Source: Pirellulales bacterium (GTDB lineage: Bacteria; Planctomycetota; Planctomycetia; Pirellulales; JAEUIK01). Taken from it: a stretch of 60,388 nucleotides of DNA. The stretch lies in assembly GCA_019745975.1 (NCBI GenBank), contig JAIESQ010000004.1:1-60388 (forward strand), given 5' to 3'. The notes under the pieces are model-generated. The model was not told the DNA's origin and did not search any database. It worked only from the letters and a program-made list of their open reading frames with translations. Positions 17,803 to 26,860 of this stretch are shown piece by piece. The translations under genes were made by a program, and so were the position numbers. The stretch's first letter is position 1. Each line of letters opens with the position of its first letter.

Positions 17803-18802
17803 CAACCAGTGGTCCTACCTGAAAACGCACGGCGACCCAGGCTGGGAGAGCTTTCCATCCTACTTCGACCGGCTGATACCGCGCGTGTTGGATTTTCTTG
17901 CCGAGCGTGGACTTCGTATCACGGTGTTCGTGGTTGGACAGGATGCGGCGCTCGAACAGCACCACGCGGCCTTACGCGCGATCGCCAACGCGGGACACGA
18001 AGTCGGCAATCATTCGTTTCGGCACGAGCCCTGGCTACACCTGTATTCTGCCGAAGAGCTGAAGACGGAAATCGCCGCCGCCGAAAGCGCGATCCAGCGC
18101 GCGGTCGGCGCTCGTCCCAGCGGCTTTCGCGGACCAGGTTTCAGTTGTTCGCCCGCCGTGCTCGAACTCTTGGCCCGCCGCGGCTATCGCTACGATGCGT
18201 CGACCTTCCCGTCGTTTCTCGGGCCATTGGCGCGAGCCTATTACTTCTTGACTGCCCGCCTGAGCTCCGAGCAGCGGACAGAGCGCAAACTGCTCTTCGG
18301 CCGATTCGCGGAAGGGTTCAAGCCGTTGCGACCGCATTTGCTCTCCCTCGCTGGTCGAAACTTGCTTGAGATCCCAGTGACGACGATGCCCTTCGTCAAG
18401 ACTCCCATTCACATCAGCTATGTGCTCTACCTCAGTCGCTTTTCACCGGCGCTCGCCCGTTGGTATTTCCGGTTGGCTCTGGCCTTGTGTCGCTCCGCCA
18501 AAGTTACCCCCTCGATCTTGCTTCATCCTTTGGATTTTCTAGGGTGCGACGACGGAGTTGGCCTCGAGTTCTTTCCGGCGATGGACCTGACGGCCGAACA
18601 CAAGTTGGCCGTGGTCAGCGACTGCTTGCGAGAAATGACCAACCACTTCGAGGTCCTCGCCCTCGGCGAATTCACGCGGCGATTCACTGGCGAGGCGGAT
18701 GCAAGCGACTCGGCCGCCGGACGCGCTGGACACGCTGGCGACGCAGATCGGCCTGGCGTTGCTGGTGAGCAATGTGAGGTCGCCTCCGTGGGAACCCTAT
18801 GA
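17750..18802 (+). CDS. Polysaccharide deacetylase (NodB domain)
   Basis: This protein has the NodB fold motifs: motif 1 as LSLDLDNQW with the metal-site aspartates, motif 2 as GHEVGNHSFRHEPW with the HxxxH histidines, and motif 3 as FRGPGFSCSP. No signal peptide or membrane segment is evident, so it may act in the cytoplasm on lipid-linked intermediates. The start is GTG at 17750, inside the previous gene, with AAGG upstream. The reading frame ends at 18802, four bases past the start of the GT39 gene. It probably removes N-acetyl or O-acetyl groups from the polysaccharide or its precursor. Confidence 0.85.
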   Translation: MNAKQKSKPLATLSLDLDNQWSYLKTHGDPGWESFPSYFDRLIPRVLDFLAERGLRITVFVVGQDAALEQHHAALRAIANAGHEVGNHSFRHEPWLHLYSAEELKTEIAAAESAIQRAVGARPSGFRGPGFSCSPAVLELLARRGYRYDASTFPSFLGPLARAYYFLTARLSSEQRTERKLLFGRFAEGFKPLRPHLLSLAGRNLLEIPVTTMPFVKTPIHISYVLYLSRFSPALARWYFRLALALCRSAKVTPSILLHPLDFLGCDDGVGLEFFPAMDLTAEHKLAVVSDCLREMTNHFEVLALGEFTRRFTGEADASDSAAGRAGHAGDADRPGVAGEQCEVASVGTL

Positions 18803-20343
18803 GCCTGGCCGCGGTGATCGATCGACCCAAGCCCGCGCCGTCTTCGGAGTCTGCCAAAGCCGACGAGACGCGTTCGCAGGCGTGGCGCCAGTGGATAGGC
18901 GCCGCCTGTGTCACGCTCGCGGCGCTCGCGATCCGACTCGCCCTGATTAGCCATCAGAGTTTTTCGATGGACGAGATCTCCGAGCTCGCGATTGCCCATG
19001 GCGACCTGGAGTCGATCGTCTGGGAGCCAGATGGGTTCCCGCCCTTGTATCACGTTTTGCTGCATGGCTGGTTGAAGCTGTGGGGTAGCGATTCGGCGGC
19101 GCGGTGGTTGTCGGCGATCTTGGGCGCGGCTACGGTCCCCTTCGTCTGGCTCATTGGCCAGCAGGTTGGCGGCTTCCGCACGGCGCTCGCCAGCTCGCTG
19201 CTATTGGCCTTGCTGCCGATTCACGTCTACTACTGCCAGGAGGCTCGCGCCTATCCGCTCTACGCGCTGCTGGCGGCCGCCACACTTTGCTATTTCTTTC
19301 GTGCCATGGATGGCGATCGCCGGCGCGATTGGGCGTGGTACCTTCTGGCAAGCACGCTGGGCATGTACTGCCACTACTATTTTGCCAGTGTCATCGTGCT
19401 CGCCGGTTTGCTCTTGCTGGTCGAGCGGCGGGCGTGGCCGCGGCTGCGACGCGGGTTGACGGCCAACGTGCTTGTCGTCATCGCGAGTTTGCCACTGCTG
19501 TGGCTGCTCAAAAGCGATCTCGATCTGCAAACCGACTACTTCGCCAAGGCCTGGTTTGGGCTGCGAGAATTCGCCTTCACGTACCTTTCGATGTTCACCG
19601 GCTTCACGCTCGGTCCGTCGCTGCGCGAGATGCACCTGATGTCGACCAGCCAGATCGTGCGCGGGCTGTTGCCCTGGGCGGCAACGCTCGGCGCATCGAT
19701 CGCCTTTCTTGGCTGTGCGGGGCTGGCGACCATGCCGTCCGCGCGTTGGCGTGTGCGGCTGATGCTGCTGACGCTGGGCTCGGTGCTGCTGCTCGGTGTA
19801 ATTGGCAACTTGGCCAACGTCGGCTACATCGTACGCTACTCCAGTTGGGTGGTGATCCCCGTGGTCGTCATTTTGGGCCAAGGTCTCGCCATGGCGCGGC
19901 AGCGCCAGTTCGCGATCGCTTGCGGCGTTATTCTGACAGTCGGATTTGCCGCGGCATTCTATAACCATCATTTCCGCGATGCGTACGCCACTGAGGACTG
20001 TCGCCGGCTGGCCGAGTACCTAAGCGCATCCCCGGATCGAAAGTTGCCAGTCTTCGTTTCGTCGGGCTATATGGTCCATGCCGTCGCGTACTATCTGGGA
20101 GATGCCTGGGCGCCGGTGCAGCTTCCCAACAAGATCGACGACGACGCGGCACTCAAGACCGCCCGTGAGTTGATCGCGCACCACGCGCCTGCCGGTCAGC
20201 CGTTCTGGCTCGTCTATACGCGTGAATTCCATGGCGATCCGCGCGGAATATTCTTCGAGGCTGCGCGTGCTCGCTACGAAATCGGCCAACCGCAAGCGCG
20301 CTTCGCCGGCATTGCTCTCTATCGCGGCCAGGCGGCTCACTGA
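18799..20343 (+). CDS. Family 39-like integral membrane glycosyltransferase
   Basis: This 514-residue protein has about 10-12 membrane segments and the N-terminal luminal-loop aspartate motif SMDEISELA, followed by EPDGFPPLYHVLLHGWLKLWG, typical of the GT-C/PMT (GT39) family that uses polyprenyl-phosphate sugars. YYCQEARAYPLYALL is a second conserved family region. It probably decorates the exported glycan or an envelope component at the periplasmic face, using sugar donated by the DPM1-like domain encoded at 11655-13328. It is the last gene of the cluster and overlaps the deacetylase gene by four bases. Confidence 0.85.
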   Translation: MSLAAVIDRPKPAPSSESAKADETRSQAWRQWIGAACVTLAALAIRLALISHQSFSMDEISELAIAHGDLESIVWEPDGFPPLYHVLLHGWLKLWGSDSAARWLSAILGAATVPFVWLIGQQVGGFRTALASSLLLALLPIHVYYCQEARAYPLYALLAAATLCYFFRAMDGDRRRDWAWYLLASTLGMYCHYYFASVIVLAGLLLLVERRAWPRLRRGLTANVLVVIASLPLLWLLKSDLDLQTDYFAKAWFGLREFAFTYLSMFTGFTLGPSLREMHLMSTSQIVRGLLPWAATLGASIAFLGCAGLATMPSARWRVRLMLLTLGSVLLLGVIGNLANVGYIVRYSSWVVIPVVVILGQGLAMARQRQFAIACGVILTVGFAAAFYNHHFRDAYATEDCRRLAEYLSASPDRKLPVFVSSGYMVHAVAYYLGDAWAPVQLPNKIDDDAALKTARELIAHHAPAGQPFWLVYTREFHGDPRGIFFEAARARYEIGQPQARFAGIALYRGQAAH

Positions 20344-20413
20344 GCGGCGACGTCGATCCGTCATCAGGATCCAAGGGGCGCCTCTCGCCTGCCCCGTCTG
20401 CTAAGATATCCGC

Positions 20414-22279
20414 ATGCTCTGCAAGCACGACCGAGCTGCCGCCAGCGCTCCGCGAACGACCGCCACGCGCTGGCCACGGTGGATGGCCGCGGCCGCTTTG
20501 CTGATTGCTGCCGGCGTCTCTCTGACATCACCGCCTCGGATTCTCGCGACCGAGGATGCGTCCTCAGCGACGCCTGAAAGTTCCCCAGTTGACTTGGCGC
20601 TCACGCCCGATGAGTCGTGCCTGGTGGTGGTCGATCAGACGTCCGACGCCGTCGTCTTGATCGACCTGGCGAGCGGTCGCGTCCTTTCGCGGGCACCCTG
20701 CGGAAAGCGGCCCGCGAATCTGGCGATCACCGCGGATGGCCGCTGGGTGCTGGCGACATCGATGAACTCAGGCGAGCTGCTACGGTACGAGTTGTCGAAC
20801 GGACAGCTCGCGCACTCCGCCTCGCTGTGGCTGGGCTTTGAGCCGCGCGGCGTGGCAATCTCGCCCGATGATCGGCTGGCCTATGTTGCCCTGTCCACGG
20901 GCGACGCCGTGGCCGTGGTCGATGTCGAAGCGCTGCAAGTCGTCGATCGCATCGCGGTGGGGCACTGGCCCAGGCATCTGGCGCTGTCCCGAAATGGCAC
21001 TCGCCTGGCGGTCGGCTGTAATGGCAGCCGAGGCGTGGCCATCGTGGATACCGCCGCGCGCCGGCAATTGTACCTGCAGGATTTCGCGGGCCTGAATCTG
21101 GGGCAGATGCAAGTATCCGCCGATGGCCTTCACGTCTATTTCCCGTGGATCGTTTACCGCCGCAACCCGATTACTGCTGAGAACATCCGCCGCGGCTGGG
21201 TATTGGCGAGCCGTATCGCCCGCGTGCGCCTCGACGGGCCAGCTCGCCGCGAGGCGATCGCACTCGATCCCCAGGGCGAAGCGGTCGGAGATCCTCATGG
21301 CCTCGCTCTCAGCCCGGACGAGCAAACGCTTGTCTGCACGGCCTCGGGCACGCACGAGCTGTTGGTCTTCCGACTGCCGGGACTGCCGTTTCAGGACTAT
21401 GGCGGACCGGGGGACCATATCGACAAAGAGCTGCTCGAGGATCGCGAGCGCTTCGCACGCATTAGGCTTGGTGGTCGACCGCTGGCAGTCCGCTTCACCA
21501 AGGACGGCACTCGAGTGTACGTTGCCAACTATCTCCTGGGGGCCGTGCAAGTCGTCGACCTGGCGAAGCGTGAAGTGGAGCGCTCCATCGAGCTCGCTCC
21601 GCCCCAAGTGCCCTCACTGGCCCGTCAAGGCGAAGCGATTTTTTACGACGCGCGGCGCTCGCTCGACCAGTGGTATAGCTGCCACTCGTGCCACTTCGAG
21701 GGGCATACGAACGCCGTGACGATCGACACGAACAACGACGGTCGCTTCGGCAACTACAAGACTGTGCTCAGCCTGCGCGGCGCCGCGTCAACGGGACCGT
21801 GGTTCTGGCACGGCTGGCAGACCTCGTTCCCCGAAGCCCTGCGCAAATCCTTGACCGACACAATGCTCGGCCCCAAGCCGGCGGAGCACGACGTTGCCGC
21901 CCTGGCGGCGTTCATTGAAACCTTGTCGACGCCGCCCAACTCGTATCAGCAGTCGCTCCCGATGCGGGAACTGGCGGCATTCGGACAAGCTGTTTTCGAA
22001 AGCGCGAAGGCCGGCTGTGCGAACTGCCACCCGGCACCGCATTTCACCGACGGCGCTCTGCACGACGTCGGTCTCGGGGCGAAGACGGACGCTTACGAAG
22101 GCTTCAATACCCCGTCATTGAAAGGCGTCCACGACCGCGTGCTTCTCTTACACGGCGGCCAGGCCCACGGCCTGGAAGAACTGCTCGCCGGCCCGCACAG
22201 CCCAGCCCGCGTGACTGGTCAGGGGGAGCTGGCGGAAGACGAGCTCCAGGCACTCCTGGCCTATTTGCGCACACTTTAG
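20414..22279 (+). CDS. Secreted YncE-like beta-propeller with c-type haem (MauG-like) domain
   Basis: An N-terminal hydrophobic segment (WMAAAALLIAAGVSL, about residues 24-38) acts as signal peptide or anchor. Residues 55-400 consist of YVTN/YncE-type blades such as LVVVDQTSDAVVLIDLASG, AYVALSTGDAVAVVD and VYVANYLLGAVQVVDL. Two haem sites follow, WYSCHSCH and CANCHPAPHF, in a cytochrome c peroxidase/MauG-like tail (621 aa in total). It is probably a periplasmic electron-transfer or redox enzyme. It converges with the DUF1501 gene across a 68-bp gap that shows no obvious terminator. Confidence 0.83.
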   Translation: MLCKHDRAAASAPRTTATRWPRWMAAAALLIAAGVSLTSPPRILATEDASSATPESSPVDLALTPDESCLVVVDQTSDAVVLIDLASGRVLSRAPCGKRPANLAITADGRWVLATSMNSGELLRYELSNGQLAHSASLWLGFEPRGVAISPDDRLAYVALSTGDAVAVVDVEALQVVDRIAVGHWPRHLALSRNGTRLAVGCNGSRGVAIVDTAARRQLYLQDFAGLNLGQMQVSADGLHVYFPWIVYRRNPITAENIRRGWVLASRIARVRLDGPARREAIALDPQGEAVGDPHGLALSPDEQTLVCTASGTHELLVFRLPGLPFQDYGGPGDHIDKELLEDRERFARIRLGGRPLAVRFTKDGTRVYVANYLLGAVQVVDLAKREVERSIELAPPQVPSLARQGEAIFYDARRSLDQWYSCHSCHFEGHTNAVTIDTNNDGRFGNYKTVLSLRGAASTGPWFWHGWQTSFPEALRKSLTDTMLGPKPAEHDVAALAAFIETLSTPPNSYQQSLPMRELAAFGQAVFESAKAGCANCHPAPHFTDGALHDVGLGAKTDAYEGFNTPSLKGVHDRVLLLHGGQAHGLEELLAGPHSPARVTGQGELAEDELQALLAYLRTL

Positions 22280-22347
22280 ATTGACACCCGTTTGCCACGC
22301 CGCATCATCACATCGTGCGGTCTGTGCGGTCGGTCGAATCCAATGTT

Positions 22348-23889
22348 TCACGCCACAATGTCGCGAATCACCCGGCCCCCCACATCAGTCAGGCTTTCTT
22401 CTCGCCCCTGATGAAAGTAGGTCAATAGTTCGTGATCGAGCCCTAGCAGGTGCAGGATAGTGGCGTGAATGTCATGCAGGTGCGCCTTGTTGCTCACCGC
22501 CTCGAAACCGAACTCGTCGGTCTCTCCGTAGCTTGTCCCCCCTTTCACGCCGGCACCGGCGAACCACATCGAAAACCCGTACGGATTGTGGTTGCGGCCG
22601 GGAGCATCCTTGCCCTCGCTGAACGGCATGCGACCGAATTCTCCCCCCCAGACAACGAGCGTCGAGTCGAGCAGTCCGCGCTGCGCCAAGTCGGTCAAGA
22701 GCGCGGCGATCGGCTGGTCGACTTCCAGACCGTGGCGGCCATGGTTCTTTTCGATGCTCTCGTGAGCGTCCCACGTCTCTTCGAGGTGCCCGCCCCCAGA
22801 GTACAACTGCACGAAGCGCACGCCACGCTCGACGAGCCGCCGCGCGATCAGGCAATTGCGGCCGAACTCGTCGGTCGGCAGGGTCCCCACTCCGTACATC
22901 GCCAGCGTCGTCTCCGTTTCCTGCGTCAGGTCGACCGCCTCTGGTGTATCGCTCTGCATGCGAAACGCCAACTCGTAGCTGTTCACGCGGGCGGCGAGCT
23001 CTTCGCCCCCTTGCCGCTCGCGCAAGTGGCGCTCGTTGAGCTGGGCCAGCAAGTCGAGTTGCTCGCGCTGCGTGGAGCGGTCGATGTATTCCGGCCCTTG
23101 TAGATTGAGAATCGGATTGCCGGTCGGGCGAAACAACGTCCCCTGAAAGGTCGCCGACATGAAACCACTCGACCAGTTGGGCTGCCCGCTGATCGGGCCG
23201 CCCCGTTTGTCGAGCATGACGACAAAGCCGGGCAGATTCTGATTCTCGGTCCCCAAGCCGTAAACGGCCCAGCTCCCCAGCGACGGGCGACCGATGAGTG
23301 TCTTACCCGTGTTCATCGCCACGAGCGCCGAGCCGTGAGCGTGGCTATCGGTATGGCACGACCTGATCACGCACAATTTGTCAGCATGTTCGCGGACGCG
23401 CGGAAAATAGTCCGACACCAACAACCCGCTCTGCCCTCCCGGGCGAAACGGCCGCCAGGCGGGAGTCAAAAAACCCATCTGCCGATTGCCCGAGTTGATG
23501 AACTTTTTGTCGGCGGGGAGCGGCTGACCGGCATACTTGGCCAGCTCGGGTTTGTAGTCAAACGTATCAACTTGGCTCGGAGCGCCGTTCATCATCAAGA
23601 AAATGACGCTCTGAGCCCGCGCCTCGTAATGTGGTTTGCGGGGCGCGAGAGGACCCCTTGGCGCGGCACTCGTGGCCCCGCGCGCGACGTTCGCCGACCA
23701 GCCATCGGCTTGAAGCAGGCCAGCCAAGGCGGTCCCGACGAAGCCGCCCCCCATTTGCCAGATCAATTCGCGCCGCGTCAGGCCGCACGGAAACGCCCTT
23801 TCGCACTGCAAAGGCACGTCGCTCGAGCGCGGTTGTCGCCGCGCACGACCAGTGGGTGCGTCGTCCTGGTTCCGCCTGCTAGTCGACAT
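22348..23889 (-). CDS. DUF1501 (sulfatase-like) secreted protein
   Basis: The protein has a twin-arginine-like leader (LTRRELIWQMGGGFVGTALAG) and DUF1501 signatures: SVIFLMMNGAPSQVDTFDYKP, LCVIRSCHTDSHAHGSA, GSWAVYGLG, VVWGGEFGRMPFSEG, GRNHNPYGFSMWFAGAGVKGG and HDIHATILHLLGLDH. The fold belongs to the alkaline-phosphatase/sulfatase-like group, with unknown substrate. The start at 23889 (513 aa) is chosen because it overlaps the end of the upstream PSD1 gene by 11 bases; a longer open frame to 24012 lies inside that gene and is not credible. The pairing of PSD1/PSCyt and DUF1501 genes is a planctomycete hallmark. Confidence 0.92.
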   Translation of the reverse strand: MSTSRRNQDDAPTGRARRQPRSSDVPLQCERAFPCGLTRRELIWQMGGGFVGTALAGLLQADGWSANVARGATSAAPRGPLAPRKPHYEARAQSVIFLMMNGAPSQVDTFDYKPELAKYAGQPLPADKKFINSGNRQMGFLTPAWRPFRPGGQSGLLVSDYFPRVREHADKLCVIRSCHTDSHAHGSALVAMNTGKTLIGRPSLGSWAVYGLGTENQNLPGFVVMLDKRGGPISGQPNWSSGFMSATFQGTLFRPTGNPILNLQGPEYIDRSTQREQLDLLAQLNERHLRERQGGEELAARVNSYELAFRMQSDTPEAVDLTQETETTLAMYGVGTLPTDEFGRNCLIARRLVERGVRFVQLYSGGGHLEETWDAHESIEKNHGRHGLEVDQPIAALLTDLAQRGLLDSTLVVWGGEFGRMPFSEGKDAPGRNHNPYGFSMWFAGAGVKGGTSYGETDEFGFEAVSNKAHLHDIHATILHLLGLDHELLTYFHQGREESLTDVGGRVIRDIVA

Positions 23890-26263
23890 ACAAGAACTCG
23901 TTGCTGTTGAGAAGCACGTGGCACAGCGACTCCAACGCCAAGCGCGCCGCATCGAGATCGGTCGCGCCGTTCGCAGCTCGGGCGGCAAACATCGCTTGCT
24001 GTCGTTCGACATGACGTAGCGACAGGTTCAGTTCGTCCGTGGTTGGTTCACGGCCGATCGCGCAGCGCCAAGCGAGACACACCTTTCCCGACGCGTCGAG
24101 CTGGCTCCCCTCGCGAGCCACCCGTGCGGCCAGCGCGCGGCTGCGCTCGTGTACCATCGGGTCGTTCAAGAGCGCCAGCGCCTGCGGGGCCACAATCGTC
24201 ACATCGCGGGCGGCACATGGCAGCGTGGTGTCGCTAAAATCGAATGTCGTCATGAAGGGTGCGAGCAAACTTCGCTGACTGAATATGTACAGCCCGCGAC
24301 GGTACTGCTCTTCGATTGGCGACGGAGTCCAGGCGGCACCCTTCTTCGAGAGACCTTCGAGCGCCTCGGGGGGAAGTGTTGGGCGAAAGCTCGGTCCGCC
24401 CATCCGCACGTCGAGTTGCCCGCTGGCGACGAGCATCGCGTCCCAAAGCGCTTCGGCGTCAAGGCGGCGCCGCTCAGCCCGCCACCACAGGCGATTGCCG
24501 GCGTCTTGCTGCACGAACTCCGCGTGTCGTGGGTGATTCGACGATTGCTGCCAAGTGCGCGAAGTGACGATTAGCTTATGCAAACGCTTGGACTTCCAGC
24601 CGCTGCCGATGAGTTCGGCCGCCAACCAATCCAATAACTCCGGGTGCGTCGGCTGGTCACCGCGGAATCCAAAGTTGCTTGGTGAGCGAACCAACGCCTG
24701 TCCGAAATGATGCTGCCAGAGCCGGTTGACCATCACCCGCGCGGTCAGCGGATTCTCGGCCGAGGCGATCCAGCGCGCCAATCGCAGCCGCCGACCTGTT
24801 GACTTTCGCTCGGGCACCGGGCCGTCGAGTGGTCGATCGGGCACCGAGGCGAACGACAAGGGTGCTGCCGGCACCGCTTCGCCGGGATTGTGTCGTTCTC
24901 CTTTCTTGAGCAGGTGCAGTGGCGGTGGATCGCTGCGCACGTCGGTCCAGCCGAGCACCTTCTCAAAACCAAGCTCCGCCGCCGACGGCCCACCCAGCAG
25001 ATCGGCGCCGCGCTGTTCGATCGGCCCCGCCCAAAATGCCGCCGCCATGCGGTAGTAGTCTTGCTGCGGAATGGGATCGAATTTGTGGTCGTGGCAACGT
25101 GCGCAGTTGACAGTCAGTCCGAGAAACGCCGCTGACGTGCCGTGCACCAAGTCCTCGAGCCGATCGTACTTGTAGTCTTCCGGGTCGTTGGGCTCATCGT
25201 TCCAGGTGCCTAGCCTGAGAAAGCCAGTCGCGATGACTGTTTGCTCGCTACGGTTGGGCACTTCGTCGCCGGCAAGTTGCTCGACGATGAACTCGTCGTA
25301 CGGCAGATCGTCGTTTAGTGCGGCGACCACCCAATCGCGATAGCGCCAGGCAAATGGCTTCTCTTGATCACGCTCGTAGCCCGACGTCTCGGCGAAGCGA
25401 ACTACGTCGAGCCAGTAGCGTGCCCAACGTTCGCCGTAATGCGGCGAAGCGAGCATTTCGTCGACGAGTCGCTCCCAAGCGGCTGGCGACGGATCGGCAG
25501 CGTAGCTTTGCAATTGCTGTTCGGTTGGCGGCAGACCGAGCAAGTCGAACGACAAGCGACGCACCAGCGTGCGGGCGTCAGCGCGCGGGGCCGGTTCCAT
25601 GTTCACGGCGCGCAACCGTGCCAGCACGAACGCATCCAGCGGGTTGGAGACCATCCCCGCGTCCCGCCCGATGTCGGGGGCTGGCGGTCGCTGGAGAGGC
25701 TGAAGCGACCACCAGTCGCGACCCGCGCGCTGGTCTGTCGTGCGTTCGAATAGGCTCAGCCGCCGCTCGGCGGGCCATTCCGTGCCCGCCTCGATCCAGC
25801 GACGCAGCAACTCGATCTCACTGGCCGGCAACGCTTGCGATTTCCGTTGCTTCTCGGGTGGCATTTCGCCGGCAGCCACTCGCTCCATCAGGTAGCTTTC
25901 GGCGGCCGAACCCGGGACAACAGCCGGCCCACTCTCGCCGCCGGAAGAAAGGGACTCACGGCTCTCGAGCACCAGACCGCCAGCGGCTTGTGTGGCGTTG
26001 TGGCATTCGAGGCATCGCTTCACAAGCAGTGGAGCAACTTCGTCCTCAAAGTCCGGTGCTGCCGCACTAGCCGCTGGGCCGAAGACCACGGCTTGCAACC
26101 ATGCCACCGTGAACAGCGTCGTTCGACGACAGTTCGCGCGCCTCCGCCCTGCCAATCGAGGCCTGTCTCCAAGCGGGATTGCTGGTCCATTACGCTCGCC
26201 GTGCGCGGCAGTGGCTGCGACTGGTTTCACGGCTTCTTCCCAAGCATGACGAGCGGATTCCAA
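23879..26263 (-). CDS. PSCyt1/DUF1549/DUF1553 (PSD1) planctomycete cytochrome-domain protein
   Basis: This 794-residue exported protein starts with a membrane/signal stretch (TLFTVAWLQAVVFGPAASAA), followed by the planctomycete cytochrome C domain with VKRCLECHNATQAAGGL. DUF1549 begins near NPLDAFVLARLRAVNMEP and includes FDLLGLPP, YGERWARYWLDVVRFAET and the second CARCHDHKFDPI haem-like motif. DUF1553 covers the C-terminal third (NPLTARVMVNRLWQHHFG, SNFGFRGDQPTHPELLDWLA). The function is unproven but is thought to involve electron transfer or polysaccharide breakdown together with the DUF1501 partner that overlaps its 3' end. Confidence 0.92.
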   Translation of the reverse strand: MESARHAWEEAVKPVAATAAHGERNGPAIPLGDRPRLAGRRRANCRRTTLFTVAWLQAVVFGPAASAAAPDFEDEVAPLLVKRCLECHNATQAAGGLVLESRESLSSGGESGPAVVPGSAAESYLMERVAAGEMPPEKQRKSQALPASEIELLRRWIEAGTEWPAERRLSLFERTTDQRAGRDWWSLQPLQRPPAPDIGRDAGMVSNPLDAFVLARLRAVNMEPAPRADARTLVRRLSFDLLGLPPTEQQLQSYAADPSPAAWERLVDEMLASPHYGERWARYWLDVVRFAETSGYERDQEKPFAWRYRDWVVAALNDDLPYDEFIVEQLAGDEVPNRSEQTVIATGFLRLGTWNDEPNDPEDYKYDRLEDLVHGTSAAFLGLTVNCARCHDHKFDPIPQQDYYRMAAAFWAGPIEQRGADLLGGPSAAELGFEKVLGWTDVRSDPPPLHLLKKGERHNPGEAVPAAPLSFASVPDRPLDGPVPERKSTGRRLRLARWIASAENPLTARVMVNRLWQHHFGQALVRSPSNFGFRGDQPTHPELLDWLAAELIGSGWKSKRLHKLIVTSRTWQQSSNHPRHAEFVQQDAGNRLWWRAERRRLDAEALWDAMLVASGQLDVRMGGPSFRPTLPPEALEGLSKKGAAWTPSPIEEQYRRGLYIFSQRSLLAPFMTTFDFSDTTLPCAARDVTIVAPQALALLNDPMVHERSRALAARVAREGSQLDASGKVCLAWRCAIGREPTTDELNLSLRHVERQQAMFAARAANGATDLDAARLALESLCHVLLNSNEFLYVD

Positions 26264-26860
26264 GCCCGGTCATCAGCATAGCCGACACGGTCACCAGCAC
26301 CAAAACTCATCGGGAGAGTGGCAAATTGCTCTTGCTCGTCCGTCTCGCAATCGCGCTTCGTGCCCGAGCCTCGATGCAACCGAGGCCTTGCGATTCTCGG
26401 CTGGCCCGGTCGGCAGCAGCGGGTGAGCGATGGTTACCGTGGGCTCATTGGGTCAGCCCCAACCGGCCCGTGTAGCAATCCGACCGTCCCCCACGCTAAG
26501 AACTTCCGGGGTTGCGGATGAGCGGGTTTATCCGGAGGCCAGTCCTCGCACATAAACCGGCCGTACCGTGAAAACCCCCATAGAAAGGCGCATAATCACC
26601 TTGATGCTCCTGTCGTGCGTCGACTTCGGCCTGACGGGCGCCGTCGAGGTGGCAAATTCGCTTTTTGCGTGCGGGCCAATATCGCTCGCATTCGCGGCAA
26701 TAAATCAACGATCGTAACGGCTTGCGCGGAGCTAGGCGTTGCGATCGAACGCGTCGATCCCGAACGCTACCGCCGGGCGGTGCGAACCGATAATCTTTTA
26801 CCACGCGGGTGGAACTTTCGGTCGTGCGCTGGGAGACTACCAATCCCTCGAGGATGCACC
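26264..26860. other. Intergenic region upstream of the lipid-synthase operon
   Basis: These 597 bases separate the divergently oriented PSD1 gene and the synthase operon. The synthase reading frame stays open upstream to a GTG at 26615, but that extension has no domain and is arginine-rich, as expected for a shadow. GAGGA at 26850-26854 marks the true start. No confident promoter, terminator or small gene was seen. Confidence 0.6.

Noticed and set aside
26615-26860. N-terminal extension of the megasynthase to an upstream GTG
   Set aside because: It is arginine-rich with no domain, whereas GAGGA six bases ahead of ATG 26861 gives a convincing start.
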